A stretch of 64,000 nt of DNA from Sphingomonas insulae (lineage in GTDB: Bacteria > Pseudomonadota > Alphaproteobacteria > Sphingomonadales > Sphingomonadaceae), in contig NZ_CP048422.1 in NCBI RefSeq assembly GCF_010450875.1, forward strand, positions 1,295,001 to 1,359,000, in the 5' to 3' direction. This document shows positions 53,352-62,981 of this stretch, piece by piece; positions within the stretch are counted from its first letter, which is position 1; each line of letters opens with the position of its first letter. The position numbers were made by a program, and so were the translations under genes. Below the pieces are notes generated by a model. The model was not told where the DNA came from, made no database searches, and saw nothing but the letters and a program-made list of their open reading frames with translations.

Positions 53352-53523
53352 CCGGCTCGTGTCTCGGCTTGCACAGCCGCTGCTGCGCGACAATGCGCGG
53401 CTACGGCGATCGGTTGCTCTTGCTGCCCTAATGGCGGGGTTCGTTGCGGAAAAGCAACCCGGACCGGCGTTGTCGCCCGGTTATTAATGTCGCAAAATGT
53501 AGCAATACAGATAGGAACCCGTC
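53352..53523. promoter_or_regulatory. Divergent promoter region between the RND operon and rpiA
   Basis: 172 bp serving both directions. It holds an inverted repeat, GTTGC-ggaaaa-GCAAC (53443-53458), and a 10-bp direct repeat ATGTCGCAAA / ATGTAGCAAT (53487-53506, 8 of 10 identical). Efflux operons are often controlled by TetR/MarR repressors that bind such sites, but no regulator gene is adjacent here. The binding proteins are unknown. Confidence 0.45.
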
Positions 53524-54216
53524 ATGACCGACCCGGCAGATCCCGCCGATTTCGACAAGGCGGCCGCCGGCCGGGCGGCGGTGGCAGAGGTGCAGGACGG
53601 CATGCTCGTTGGCCTCGGCACCGGATCGACCGCGACGCAGGCGATCCGGGCGCTGGGCGCGCGGGTGGCGCAGGGGCTGGCGGTGCGGGCGGTCGCGACG
53701 TCGCGGGCGAGCGAGGCGCTGGCGCGGCAGCTCGGCATCGTCATGCTGGATTTCGCCGACGTGCCGCGGGTCGACCTGACCATCGACGGCGCGGACGAGA
53801 TCGACGACCGGCTGTATGCGGTCAAGGGCGCTGGCGGCGCGATGCTGCGCGAGAAGGTGGTGGCGGCGGCATCGGACCGGATGGTGGTGATCGCCGACGG
53901 GTCGAAGCGGGTGGCGACGATCGGCGCGGCCAGGGTGCCGGTCGAAATCCTGCCGTTCGCGCACGCATCGCTGATGGCGGCGCTGGGCGAGGGCGCGGTG
54001 CTGCGCATGCAGGCGAACGCGCCCTATCTGACGGACAATGGAAACTGGATCGCGGACGGCCGGTTCGACTTGCACGATCCGGTCGAAACAGCGGCCTGGC
54101 TGGACACTATCCCCGGCGTGCTGGGTCACGGCCTGTTCCTGACCGAGGTCGATGGCGCCTATATCGCCGACGCCGGGGTCGTTTCGCGGCTGGAACGGGA
54201 CGGCCCGTCTCGTTAA
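53524..54216 (+). CDS. rpiA: Ribose-5-phosphate isomerase A
   Basis: 230 residues. Interconverts ribose-5-phosphate and ribulose-5-phosphate in the non-oxidative pentose-phosphate pathway. VGLGTGSTATQAIRAL near 29 is the phosphate-binding loop; LTIDGADEIDDRLYAVKGAGGAMLREKVV near 85 holds the catalytic Asp/Glu/Lys residues. GNWIADGRF near 175 matches the family. It heads the pentose-phosphate cluster, 72 bp before tkt. Confidence 0.95.
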   Translation: MTDPADPADFDKAAAGRAAVAEVQDGMLVGLGTGSTATQAIRALGARVAQGLAVRAVATSRASEALARQLGIVMLDFADVPRVDLTIDGADEIDDRLYAVKGAGGAMLREKVVAAASDRMVVIADGSKRVATIGAARVPVEILPFAHASLMAALGEGAVLRMQANAPYLTDNGNWIADGRFDLHDPVETAAWLDTIPGVLGHGLFLTEVDGAYIADAGVVSRLERDGPSR

Positions 54217-54288
54217 AGGCGTCCGCAACCGCAACAGATCGGGCGTGCAGGCGTTCGACGCAGGGTTAGAGCGAGGGCATTCATTCCC

Positions 54289-56382
54289 ATGACCGATACC
54301 AAGACCGCCGCCACCGGCGCGACCGATCCGATGCTGCACGAGGATGGCTCGCTGTCGCGCCTGACCATCGATACGATCCGCACCCTGTCGATGGACGCGG
54401 TGCAGAAGGCGAATTCCGGCCACCCCGGCACGCCGATGGCGCTGGCGCCGGTCGGCTATACCCTGTGGTCGCAGTTCCTTCGCTACGATCCGTCGCGTGC
54501 CGACTGGCCCAACCGCGACCGCTTCGTGCTGTCGGTCGGCCACGCCTCGATGCTGCTCTACAGCCTCATCCACCTCGCCGGGATCGAAGAGATCGATGCG
54601 GACGGCAACAAGACCGGCCGCGCGGCGCTGACCCTCGACGACCTCAAGGGTTTCCGCCAGCTCGCCTCGCGTACCCCGGGCCACCCCGAATATCGCCACA
54701 CCACCGGGGTCGAGACGACGACGGGGCCGCTGGGCGCGGGCTGTTCCAATTCGGTCGGCATGGCCATTGCCGAACGCTGGCTCGCCGCGCGCTACAACCG
54801 CCCTGACTTCACGCTGTTCGATCATGACGTCTACACGCTGTGCGGCGACGGCGACATGATGGAGGGCGTCGCGGCCGAGGCGGCGAGCCTTGCCGGGCAT
54901 CTCAAGCTCAGCAACCTCTGCTGGATCTACGACAGCAACCACATCTCGATCGAGGGTGGCACCGACCTGGCGTTCGACGAGGACGTCGGCCTGCGCTTCC
55001 AGGCCTATGGCTGGAACGTCATCCACCTCGACGACGCCAACGACACCAAGGCGTTCGCCAGGGCGATCGAAACGTTCAAGGCCACCGACGATCGGCCGAC
55101 CTTCATCGTCGTCCATTCGGTGATCGGCTATGGGAGCCCCAAGGCGGGCAGCGAAAAGGCACATGGCGAGCCGCTGGGCGAAGACAATGTCCGCGCCACC
55201 AAGAAGGCATATGGCTGGCCGGAGGACAAGAGCTTCTACATCCCCGAGGGCGTGGCGGAGCGTTTCCGTAGCGCCATCGCCGATCGCAGCGAGCCGCTGC
55301 GCCATGCATGGGAGGCGATGCTGGCCAAATATGGCGAGGCCTATCCCGACCTCGGCGCCGAACTCGACCTGATGCTCAAGGACAAGCTGCCCGAGGGCTG
55401 GGATGCCGACATCCCCGAATTCCCGGCCGATGCGAAGGGTCTCGCCAGCCGCGATTCCGGTGGCAAGGTGCTGAACGCGCTGGCGGCCAGGGTGCCATGG
55501 CTGATCGGCGGGTCCGCCGATCTGGCGCCATCCACCAAGACCGACATCAAGGGCAAGGCGTCGTTCGAGGCGGACAATTACGGCGGCCAGAACTTCCACT
55601 TTGGCGTGCGCGAACATGGCATGGGCGGCGTGGTCAACGGCATGACGCTGTCGCATCTGCGCAGCTACGGTTCCACCTTCCTGGTGTTTGCCGACTATAT
55701 GCGTGCGCCGATCCGCCTGTCGGCGATCATGGAGCTCGCCAGCGTCTGGGTGTTCACGCACGATTCGATCGGCGTCGGCGAAGACGGTCCGACCCACCAG
55801 CCGATCGAGCATCTGGCGACGCTGCGCGCGATCCCCGGTCTCGACACGATCCGTCCCGGCGATGCGAACGAGGTCGCCTATGCGTGGCGTGCGGCGCTGG
55901 AGGATGCCAGCCGTCCGACCGCGCTGATCTTTTCGCGCCAGGCGCTGCCGACGCTCGACCGCGGCAAATATGCGGCTGCCGAGGGCGTGATGAAGGGCGG
56001 CTATGTGCTGGCCGATTGCGACGGTACGCCGGACGTGATCCTGATCGCGACGGGCAGCGAATTATCGCTGGTCGTCGATGCGCACGAAAAGCTGGCCGCC
56101 GACGGGGTGAAGAGCCGCGTCGTCAGCCTGCCGAGCTGGTATCGCTACGAACTGCAATCCGACGATTACAAGGAAAGCGTGCTGCCATCGGCCGTGCCGT
56201 TGCGCCTCGCGGTCGAACAGGCCGGCGAGATGGGCTGGCATCGCTATGTCGGGTTGAAGGGGAGCACGATCACCATGTCGACGTTCGGTGCCTCCGCCCC
56301 CATATCCAAGCTGCAGGACAAATACGGCTTCACCCTCGACAATGTCGTGAAGGTGGCGCGCGAGATGCTGGAGACGAAGTGA
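54289..56382 (+). CDS. tkt: Transketolase
   Basis: 697 residues. Thiamine-diphosphate enzyme that transfers two-carbon units between sugar phosphates. The TPP-binding motif is GDGDMMEGVAAEAASLAGHLKLSNLCWIYDSN near 186. HPGTPMALAPVGYTLW near 45 and the pyrimidine-domain GVREHGMGGVVNGM near 440, which includes the catalytic Glu, are typical. The ATG is preceded by a weak AGAGCGAGGG. Its TGA shares a base with the tal ATG (TGATG). Confidence 0.97.
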   Translation: MTDTKTAATGATDPMLHEDGSLSRLTIDTIRTLSMDAVQKANSGHPGTPMALAPVGYTLWSQFLRYDPSRADWPNRDRFVLSVGHASMLLYSLIHLAGIEEIDADGNKTGRAALTLDDLKGFRQLASRTPGHPEYRHTTGVETTTGPLGAGCSNSVGMAIAERWLAARYNRPDFTLFDHDVYTLCGDGDMMEGVAAEAASLAGHLKLSNLCWIYDSNHISIEGGTDLAFDEDVGLRFQAYGWNVIHLDDANDTKAFARAIETFKATDDRPTFIVVHSVIGYGSPKAGSEKAHGEPLGEDNVRATKKAYGWPEDKSFYIPEGVAERFRSAIADRSEPLRHAWEAMLAKYGEAYPDLGAELDLMLKDKLPEGWDADIPEFPADAKGLASRDSGGKVLNALAARVPWLIGGSADLAPSTKTDIKGKASFEADNYGGQNFHFGVREHGMGGVVNGMTLSHLRSYGSTFLVFADYMRAPIRLSAIMELASVWVFTHDSIGVGEDGPTHQPIEHLATLRAIPGLDTIRPGDANEVAYAWRAALEDASRPTALIFSRQALPTLDRGKYAAAEGVMKGGYVLADCDGTPDVILIATGSELSLVVDAHEKLAADGVKSRVVSLPSWYRYELQSDDYKESVLPSAVPLRLAVEQAGEMGWHRYVGLKGSTITMSTFGASAPISKLQDKYGFTLDNVVKVAREMLETK

Positions 56383-57506
56383 TGGGTAAGCTCAACGACC
56401 TCTCGGCTGCGGGAACCGCGGTTTGGCTCGACTTCGTGGATCGCAAGTTCCTCGAGGCCAAGGGTCTGGAAAAGCTGGTGAACGAGGACGGATTGACCGG
56501 AGTCACCTCCAACCCGTCGATCTTCGAAAAGGCGATGGGCCATGGCGACGCCTATGATTCCAGTCTCGCCGAGTTCGATCGGACGAACCCCGACGCGGCG
56601 ACGATCGACCGTTATGAGGCGCTGGCGATCCAGGACATCAAGGCTGCTGCGGAGACGCTGCGTCCCGTCTACGACCGGCTCGACGGCAAGGACGGCTATG
56701 TCAGCCTCGAGGTATCGCCCTACATCGCCGACGACACCGATGCGACGATCGCGGAAGCGGAAAAGCTGTGGCATGCCGTCGACCGCCCGAACCTGATGAT
56801 CAAGATCCCCGGCACGCTGGCGGGCGGACCGGCGATCAGCGCGACGATCGCGAAGGGCATCAACGTCAACGTGACCTTGCTGTTCGCGCTCGACGCCTAC
56901 ATCCGCGTCGCCGAAGCCTATGCCACGGGCCTCGAAGAACGCGTGCGGCAAGGCCAGCCGATCGACCGGATCGCCAGCGTCGCCAGCTTCTTCGTCAGTC
57001 GCATCGACACGATGGTCGACAAGGAGATCGATCGCCGCGTGGGTGAGGGCGATGCCGATGCCGAGGCACTGAAGCGCCTGCGCGGCAAGGTGGCGATCGC
57101 CAACGCCAAGATGGCCTATCAATGGTTCCTGGAGTTCGAGAAGTCGGACCGGTGGCAGGCGTTGGCCGCCAAGGGCGCGCAGCCGCAGCGGTTGCTGTGG
57201 GCGTCGACCGGCGTGAAGGACAAGGCGTATCGCGATACGCTGTACGTCGACACGCTGATCGGTCGCGACACCGTCAATACGATGCCGCCGGCGACGATGG
57301 ATGCGTTCCGGGAGCGCGGCACCGTGGCGGACACGCTGAACGAGGGCGTGGACGAAGCGCGGCAGGTGATGGCGGAGGCAGACCGGCTGGGGCTGAACCT
57401 GACCGGCGTCACCGACACGCTGGTGGCAGAGGGCGTCGCGTCGTTCGCCAAGGCGTTCGACGATCTGCTGGGCTCGATCGCGGCGAAGCAGCCGGCGGCT
57501 GCCTGA
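56382..57506 (+). CDS. tal: Transaldolase
   Basis: 374 residues, the long bacterial form (TalB-like but with an extended N-terminus, as in actinobacteria and alphaproteobacteria). It forms a Schiff base through Lys141 in NLMIKIPGTLAGGP. GVTSNPSIFEKAM near 40 and VTLLFALDAYIRVAEAY near 165 are the other landmarks. It exchanges three-carbon units between sugar phosphates. ATG 56382 overlaps the tkt stop by one base, so the two are cotranslated. Confidence 0.95.
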   Translation: MGKLNDLSAAGTAVWLDFVDRKFLEAKGLEKLVNEDGLTGVTSNPSIFEKAMGHGDAYDSSLAEFDRTNPDAATIDRYEALAIQDIKAAAETLRPVYDRLDGKDGYVSLEVSPYIADDTDATIAEAEKLWHAVDRPNLMIKIPGTLAGGPAISATIAKGINVNVTLLFALDAYIRVAEAYATGLEERVRQGQPIDRIASVASFFVSRIDTMVDKEIDRRVGEGDADAEALKRLRGKVAIANAKMAYQWFLEFEKSDRWQALAAKGAQPQRLLWASTGVKDKAYRDTLYVDTLIGRDTVNTMPPATMDAFRERGTVADTLNEGVDEARQVMAEADRLGLNLTGVTDTLVAEGVASFAKAFDDLLGSIAAKQPAAA

Positions 57507-57515
57507 CGTATCGTG

Positions 57516-57546
57516 GAGGAGCGGCGTCGGCGCGGCGCGGCTCCTC
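57516..57546 (+). terminator. Hairpin after tal
   Basis: GAGGAGC (57516-57522) pairs with GCTCCTC (57540-57546) around a GC-rich loop, 9 bases past the tal stop, with CG-rich flanks and no T-run. It may attenuate transcription into gnd rather than stop it. Confidence 0.4.
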
Positions 57547-57642
57547 GCACGAGTGGGACTTTCGTGACCTTCGGCGACGCAACAACTCGGTCGCTGCCGG
57601 GTTGAACGGTCATTCCCCATAAACCTCCGCAGGACAGCAGAT

Positions 57643-58626
57643 ATGAAGATCGGAATGATCGGCCTTGGCCGCATGGGCGGGAACATGGCGCGCCGGCTGA
57701 TGACGGGCGGACATGAGATCGTTGCCTATGACCGCGATGAGGAGGCTGTCCGCAAGCTTGCCGACGATGGCGCGATCGCAGCCACCTCGCTGGACGATGT
57801 GCGCGAAAAGCTGGGCGAGGGCGCGATCTGGTGGATCATGCTGCCCGCCGGCGCGATCACCGAACAGACGATCGAGGCGATCGCCGCCAAGGCCGCGAAG
57901 GGCGACGTCGTGATCGACGGCGGCAACAGCTTCTACAAGGACGACATCCGACGCGCCAAGGCGTTGGCGGAACAGGGCATCGACTATGTCGACGTCGGCA
58001 CGTCGGGCGGCGTCTGGGGACGCGAGCGCGGCTATTGCATGATGATTGGCGGGCGCGAGGAGGTGCTGACCCGGCTCGACCCGATCTTCGAAACGCTGGC
58101 GCCCGGCATGGGCGACATCACGCGCACGCCGTACGACCGCCCCGATGGCGAGGACTGGCGCGCCGAAAAGGGCTTCATCCACGCAGGTCCCCCGGGCGCC
58201 GGCCATTTCGTCAAGATGGTGCATAACGGCATCGAATACGGCCTGATGCAGGCCTATGCCGAGGGTTTCGACATCCTGAAGTCGAAGGCGAGCGACAAGC
58301 TGCCCGAGGACGAACGCTTCGACCTCAACCTGACCGACATCGCCGAAGTGTGGCGGCGCGGCAGCGTGATATCGTCGTGGTTGCTCGATCTCTCGGCGAT
58401 CGCCCTGGCGAAGGACGAGATGCTCGTCCAGTTCAGCGGCAGCGTCGCCGATTCGGGCGAGGGGCAATGGACGATCGATGCGGCGATGGAGGAAAAGGTC
58501 CCGGCCAACGTCCTCACCGCGGCGCTGTTCGCGCGCTATCGCAGCCGGATCGAACACACCTTCGGCGACAAGCTGTTGTCCGCCATGCGCTACGGCTTCG
58601 GCGGACATGTCGAGATGCCGCAGTGA
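57643..58626 (+). CDS. gnd: 6-phosphogluconate dehydrogenase, decarboxylating (short YqeC-type)
   Basis: 327 residues, shorter than the classical ~470-residue NADP enzyme and like the NAD-dependent YqeC/GndA group. The dinucleotide fold begins [32 protein letters not shown] near 87 and [23 protein letters not shown] near 109 hold substrate and catalytic residues, and [27 protein letters not shown] near 186 includes the catalytic Lys. It makes ribulose-5-phosphate and CO2. AGGACAG precedes ATG 57643. The GTGA at its end starts the next gene. Confidence 0.93.
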   Translation: MKIGMIGLGRMGGNMARRLMTGGHEIVAYDRDEEAVRKLADDGAIAATSLDDVREKLGEGAIWWIMLPAGAITEQTIEAIAAKAAKGDVVIDGGNSFYKDDIRRAKALAEQGIDYVDVGTSGGVWGRERGYCMMIGGREEVLTRLDPIFETLAPGMGDITRTPYDRPDGEDWRAEKGFIHAGPPGAGHFVKMVHNGIEYGLMQAYAEGFDILKSKASDKLPEDERFDLNLTDIAEVWRRGSVISSWLLDLSAIALAKDEMLVQFSGSVADSGEGQWTIDAAMEEKVPANVLTAALFARYRSRIEHTFGDKLLSAMRYGFGGHVEMPQ

Positions 58627-59453
58627 GCGCTGACGAAGCGACCCTGCGCCTCGTCGTGTCGGACATCGACGGCACGTTGGTCGACAAGAAGAAACAGCTG
58701 ACGCCCGCGACGGTCGCGGCGGTACGGCGGCTGGAGGATGCGGGCATCGGCTTCACCGTCATCAGTGCGCGGCCGATGTCAGGCATCATGCCGATCGCCG
58801 AGACGCTTGCGATCGATGCGCCGATGGCGGCGTTCAACGGCGGCATCATCTTCAATCGCAAGGGCGAGGTGAGCGAGCATCACGTCATCGACGCGGCCGT
58901 GGCGAAAGGCGTGATGGGAATCGCCGCCGACAGCCCGGTTGATATCTGGGTGTTCGCCGACAACATCTGGTACGCTTCGGATGACCAGGGCGCGCATGTC
59001 GGCAGCGAACGGCTGGCATCGAACCAGGCGCCGGTCGTCACCAGCGACTTTGCCGAACTGCTCAACCATGCCGACAAGGTGACCTTCGTCAGCGACGACC
59101 ACGCGATGCTCGCCGACCTCGCGGAGCGGTGCAAGGCGGCGCATGGCGCAGACGCGACGATCGCGCAGAGCCAGGTCTATTACCTCGACGTCACCGCGCT
59201 CGCCGCCAACAAAGGTGACGGGCTGGTCGCGCTGGCCGCGACGTTCGATGAGCCGCTGCAGGCCGTCGCGGTCCTTGGCGACCAGTTCAACGACGTGCCG
59301 ATGCTGACGCGCGCGGGCCTCGCCATCGCGATGGGCAACGCGCCCGACGGCGTGAAGGCGGTTGCGCACGCCGTCACCACCGGCAATGACGCCGATGGCG
59401 TGGCCCACGCCATCGACACGATGATCTTTCCCCGTATCGGAGTATCTGCATGA
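58623..59453 (+). CDS. HAD-superfamily phosphatase (Cof/SupH type)
   Basis: 276 residues, HAD subfamily IIB with a C2 cap. Motif I is SDIDGTLV (Asp14 and Asp16), motif II is ISARP near 46-50, and motif IV is [11 protein letters not shown] near 222 with [12 protein letters not shown] after it. It probably hydrolyses a sugar phosphate or nucleotide-like phosphate; substrates in this family are broad. The start is GTG 58623, overlapping the gnd stop by 4 bases; the stop overlaps the next ATG (ATGA). Confidence 0.9.
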   Translation: MSADEATLRLVVSDIDGTLVDKKKQLTPATVAAVRRLEDAGIGFTVISARPMSGIMPIAETLAIDAPMAAFNGGIIFNRKGEVSEHHVIDAAVAKGVMGIAADSPVDIWVFADNIWYASDDQGAHVGSERLASNQAPVVTSDFAELLNHADKVTFVSDDHAMLADLAERCKAAHGADATIAQSQVYYLDVTALAANKGDGLVALAATFDEPLQAVAVLGDQFNDVPMLTRAGLAIAMGNAPDGVKAVAHAVTTGNDADGVAHAIDTMIFPRIGVSA

Positions 59454-60196
59454 AAGACCTGATTGCCTTCGACCTCGATGGAACGCTGGCCGAGAGCAAG
59501 CAGCCCTTGCAGGAGCCGATGGGTGAAGCGTTGGCCGATTTGCTGGGCGTCGCGCATGTCGCGGTGATTTCGGGCGGAGACTGGCCGCAGTTCCAGAAAC
59601 AGGTCGCCAGCCGCCTGCCGGCGCGGGCCGATCTGTCGAAGCTGTGGCTGATGCCGACGACGGGCACCAAGCTGTACACCTATCGCGATGGCGAATGGGG
59701 CGCCGTCTATGCCGAGCTGTTTGACGATGCGACCAAGGCGAAAATCCTGAAGGCCTTCGACGAATCGCTGGAAGCGACGGGTTTCGTGCCCGAAAGGACG
59801 TGGGGCGAGCGGATCGAGGATCGTGGCAGCCAGATCACATTCTCGGCGTTGGGCCAGGAAGCGCCCGTCGCCGAAAAGGAGCATTGGGACCCCAAGTTCG
59901 AGAAGCGCAAGGTGATCCAGGCGGATCTCAAGCAGCGGTTGCCGGGCCTGTCGATCAATATGGGCGGCGCCACCTCGATCGACATCACGCAGGAGGGCGT
60001 CGACAAGGCCTATGGCCTCAAGAAGCTGCGCGACGAAAGTGGCATCGCGCTCGATAAGATGATGTTCATCGGCGATGCGATCTTCCCCGGCGGCAACGAC
60101 TATCCGGCGAAGGAGCTGGGGCTTGATACGGTGCGGGTGCGCGATCCGGAAGAGACCATCTCGGTGGTGACCGCTATCGTCGCCTGCCAGAAGTAA
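59450..60196 (+). CDS. HAD-IIB hydrolase resembling eukaryotic phosphomannomutase
   Basis: 248 residues. The nucleophile motif is AFDLDGTLAESKQPL (Asp8 and Asp10). GGDWPQFQKQV near 43, MPTTGTKLYTYRDGEW near 68, ERIEDRGSQITFSALGQEAP near 119, and MFIGDAIFPGGNDYPAKELG near 204 resemble eukaryotic PMM enzymes, where GDxxxxGGND is a metal-binding loop. It might be a true phosphomannomutase or a phosphatase that kept the fold. It is the last gene of the pentose-phosphate cluster, coupled to the previous HAD gene by ATGA. Confidence 0.85.
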   Translation: MKDLIAFDLDGTLAESKQPLQEPMGEALADLLGVAHVAVISGGDWPQFQKQVASRLPARADLSKLWLMPTTGTKLYTYRDGEWGAVYAELFDDATKAKILKAFDESLEATGFVPERTWGERIEDRGSQITFSALGQEAPVAEKEHWDPKFEKRKVIQADLKQRLPGLSINMGGATSIDITQEGVDKAYGLKKLRDESGIALDKMMFIGDAIFPGGNDYPAKELGLDTVRVRDPEETISVVTAIVACQK

Positions 60197-60212
60197 CGCT
60201 TCGATATCATCC

Positions 60213-60249
60213 AAAGGGGGCGCCGGTCGGGAGATCGGTGCCCCCTTTT
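60213..60249 (+). terminator. Rho-independent terminator of the pentose-phosphate cluster
   Basis: A 13-bp stem (AAAGGGGGC followed by GCCG, one G-T pair) pairing with CGGTGCCCCCTTT, loop near 60226-60235, ending in TTTT. It lies 16 bases past the last stop. Confidence 0.9.
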
Positions 60250-60289
60250 CGTGCGCGCTCGAATGGTAGCGGGCTGTCGGGACCAGCGA

Positions 60290-60316
60290 GGGGCGCCCGG
60301 CCCGGCCGGACGCCCC
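60290..60316. terminator. Hairpin downstream of glnA
   Basis: GGGGCG pairs with CGCCCC around an inner CCGG...CCGG stem, 54 bases past the minus-strand glnA stop. It may terminate glnA, but there is no T-run on that strand, so support is modest. Confidence 0.4.
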
Positions 60317-60370
60317 CTTTGGCAGACCCGTGGTTGGGCCGGGCCGCACCGCGCGCCCGGCCCGGTCGCC

Positions 60371-61783
60371 TCAGGCGCTGTAGTACATGTCGTATTCGAC
60401 CGGCGAAGGGGTCATTTCCCACCGCGCGACTTCGGCCCACTTTATCTCGACATAGGCTTCGATCTGGTCCTTCGAGAAGACGTCGCCCTTGAGCAGGAAA
60501 TCATGGTCGGCGGTCAGGCATTCCAGCGCCTCGCGCAGCGAGGAACAGACGGTCGGGACCTGGGCGAGCTCTGCCGGGGGCAGGTCGTACAGGTTCTTGT
60601 CCATTGCCTCACCCGGGTGGATCTTGTTCTGGATGCCATCGAGGCCCGCCATCATCAGCGCCGCATAGGCAAGATAGGGGTTGGCCATCGCATCGGGGAA
60701 GCGGACTTCGACGCGCTTCGCCTTGGGGCCGGTGCCGTAGGGGATGCGGCACGACGCCGAACGGTTGCGCGCGGAATAGGCGAGCAGCACCGGCGCTTCG
60801 TAGCCCGGCACCAGGCGCTTGTAGCTGTTGGTGGTCGGATTGGTGAAGGCGTTGATCGCCTTGGCATGCTTGATGATGCCACCGATGAAATACAGGCACA
60901 TGTCCGACAGGCCGGCGTACTTCTCGCCCGCGAACAGCGGGGTCTTGCCGTCCCAGATCGAAAAGTGGGTGTGCATGCCCGAACCGTTATCTTCCTTGAT
61001 CGGCTTGGGCATGAAGGTCGCCGACTTGCCATAGGCATGCGCGACCTGATGGACGACGTACTTGTAGATCTGCATGCGGTCGGCGGTGGTGGTGAGCGTG
61101 CCGAAGGTCATGCCGAGTTCGTGCTGCGCGGCCGCGACCTCGTGGTGGTGCTTGTCGCAGGGCAGGCCCATTTCGAGCATGGTCGAGACCATCTCGCCGC
61201 GGATATCGACCGCGGAATCGACCGGCGCGACCGGGAAATAGCCGCCCTTGGCGCGCGGACGGTGGCCGAGGTTGCCGCCTTCATATTCGCGACCGGTGTT
61301 GGTCGGCAGTTCGATATCGTCGATCTTGAAGTAGGATTCGGCGTAGTTCGTGTCGAACTGCACGTTGTCGAACATGAAGAATTCGGCTTCGGGGCCGACG
61401 TAGACGGTGTCGCCGATGCCGGTGGTCTTGAGATATGCCTCGGCGCGCTTGGCGGTCGAGCGAGGATCGCGGGCGTAGAGTTCACCGGTCGACGGTTCGA
61501 CGACGTCGCAGAACACGATCAGCATCGGGGTGGCCGAGAACGGATCGGTGTAGACCGCGTCCAGATCGGGCTTCAGCACCATGTCGGATTCGTTGATCGC
61601 CTTCCAGCCTTCGATCGACGAACCGTCGAACATCAGGCCGTCGGTGAACTCGTCCTCGCCCATGACGCTCGCGACCATGGTCAGATGCTGCCACTTGCCC
61701 TTGGGGTCGGTGAAGCGCAGATCGACCCATTCGATCTCTTCTTCCTTGATCTTGTTCAGGATGTCGTTGGCGGTGGCAGCCAT
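60371..61783 (-). CDS. glnA: Glutamine synthetase, type I
   Basis: 470 residues, dodecameric GSI-beta. Joins ammonia and glutamate at the expense of [26 protein letters not shown] near 48 is the beta-grasp signature, and the catalytic domain has [14 protein letters not shown] near 265 and [20 protein letters not shown] near 355. Tyr399 in [10 protein letters not shown] matches the adenylylation site of E. coli GlnA, so regulation by GlnE is expected. It follows glnB by 37 bases on the same strand. Confidence 0.97.
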   Translation of the reverse strand: MAATANDILNKIKEEEIEWVDLRFTDPKGKWQHLTMVASVMGEDEFTDGLMFDGSSIEGWKAINESDMVLKPDLDAVYTDPFSATPMLIVFCDVVEPSTGELYARDPRSTAKRAEAYLKTTGIGDTVYVGPEAEFFMFDNVQFDTNYAESYFKIDDIELPTNTGREYEGGNLGHRPRAKGGYFPVAPVDSAVDIRGEMVSTMLEMGLPCDKHHHEVAAAQHELGMTFGTLTTTADRMQIYKYVVHQVAHAYGKSATFMPKPIKEDNGSGMHTHFSIWDGKTPLFAGEKYAGLSDMCLYFIGGIIKHAKAINAFTNPTTNSYKRLVPGYEAPVLLAYSARNRSASCRIPYGTGPKAKRVEVRFPDAMANPYLAYAALMMAGLDGIQNKIHPGEAMDKNLYDLPPAELAQVPTVCSSLREALECLTADHDFLLKGDVFSKDQIEAYVEIKWAEVARWEMTPSPVEYDMYYSA

Positions 61784-61820
61784 GTGCGTGTCTCTTTCGT
61801 AGTGACGATAGTGAGAAAAG

Positions 61821-62512
<692 letters not shown>

Positions 62513-62848
62513 TCAGAGGATGGCGAGGACGCGTTCGGGCGGGCGGGCGAGGACGACGCCCTTGGGGGTTTCGACGAGCGGGCGCTGGATCAGGATCGGG
62601 TCGATCGCCATGGCCTTGAGCACGTCGGCGTCGCTGGCATCGACCAGTGCCCTGGCCGCCGGTTCGGTCATGCGCAGGCCTTCGCGTGGGGAGAGCCCAG
62701 CGCGGGCGTAAATGCGGGCGAGTTCGGCGACCGTCGGCGGGTGCCGGAGGTATTCGACGATGGTGACGTCGGCGCCGGCTTCGGTGAGCAGGGCGAGCGT
62801 GCTGCGCGAGGTGCCGCAGCGCGGGTTGTGGTAGATGGTGGCGTTCAC
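62513..62848 (-). CDS. arsC: ArsC-family arsenate reductase-like protein
   Basis: 111 residues with a thioredoxin-like fold. It begins MNATIYHNPRCGTSRSTLALL, where Cys11 is the active-site cysteine of the glutaredoxin-coupled ArsC group. YLRHPPTVAEL and IQRPLVETPKGVVLARPPERVL carry the conserved arginines. Family members reduce arsenate to arsenite, but some are general reductases or Spx-like. There is no ars operon nearby, so arsenic resistance is not certain. Confidence 0.88.
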   Translation of the reverse strand: MNATIYHNPRCGTSRSTLALLTEAGADVTIVEYLRHPPTVAELARIYARAGLSPREGLRMTEPAARALVDASDADVLKAMAIDPILIQRPLVETPKGVVLARPPERVLAIL

Positions 62849-62919
62849 TTGCCGGGTCTCGGCGGGAGGGGTGGCGCGGGGTGTGGGTGAGTGCTCGTCG
62901 GTTGCCGCATCGCGCTTGT

Positions 62920-62974
62920 CCTCACCCTTCCGCGGTGCTGCGCACCGCTCCCTCCCTCTCCTGGAAGGAGAGGG
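62920..62974 (+). repeat. Two-hairpin intergenic repeat, copy C
   Basis: CCTCACCCTT, then a hairpin GCGGTGC-tgc-GCACCGC (62932-62948), then CCCTCTCCT-gga-AGGAGAGGG (62954-62974). Same order as copies A and B near 38 kb, but the first hairpin sequence differs while its pairing is kept. It lies between arsC and accC and ends just before the accC stop. Confidence 0.7.
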
Positions 62975-62981
62975 ATTGTCG

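Noticed and set aside
48693..54269. A 1858-codon plus-strand open frame across the RND operon and rpiA region
   Set aside because: It runs antisense to three well-supported efflux genes and then across rpiA in another frame, with Arg/Gln/Asp-rich composition typical of shadow frames.
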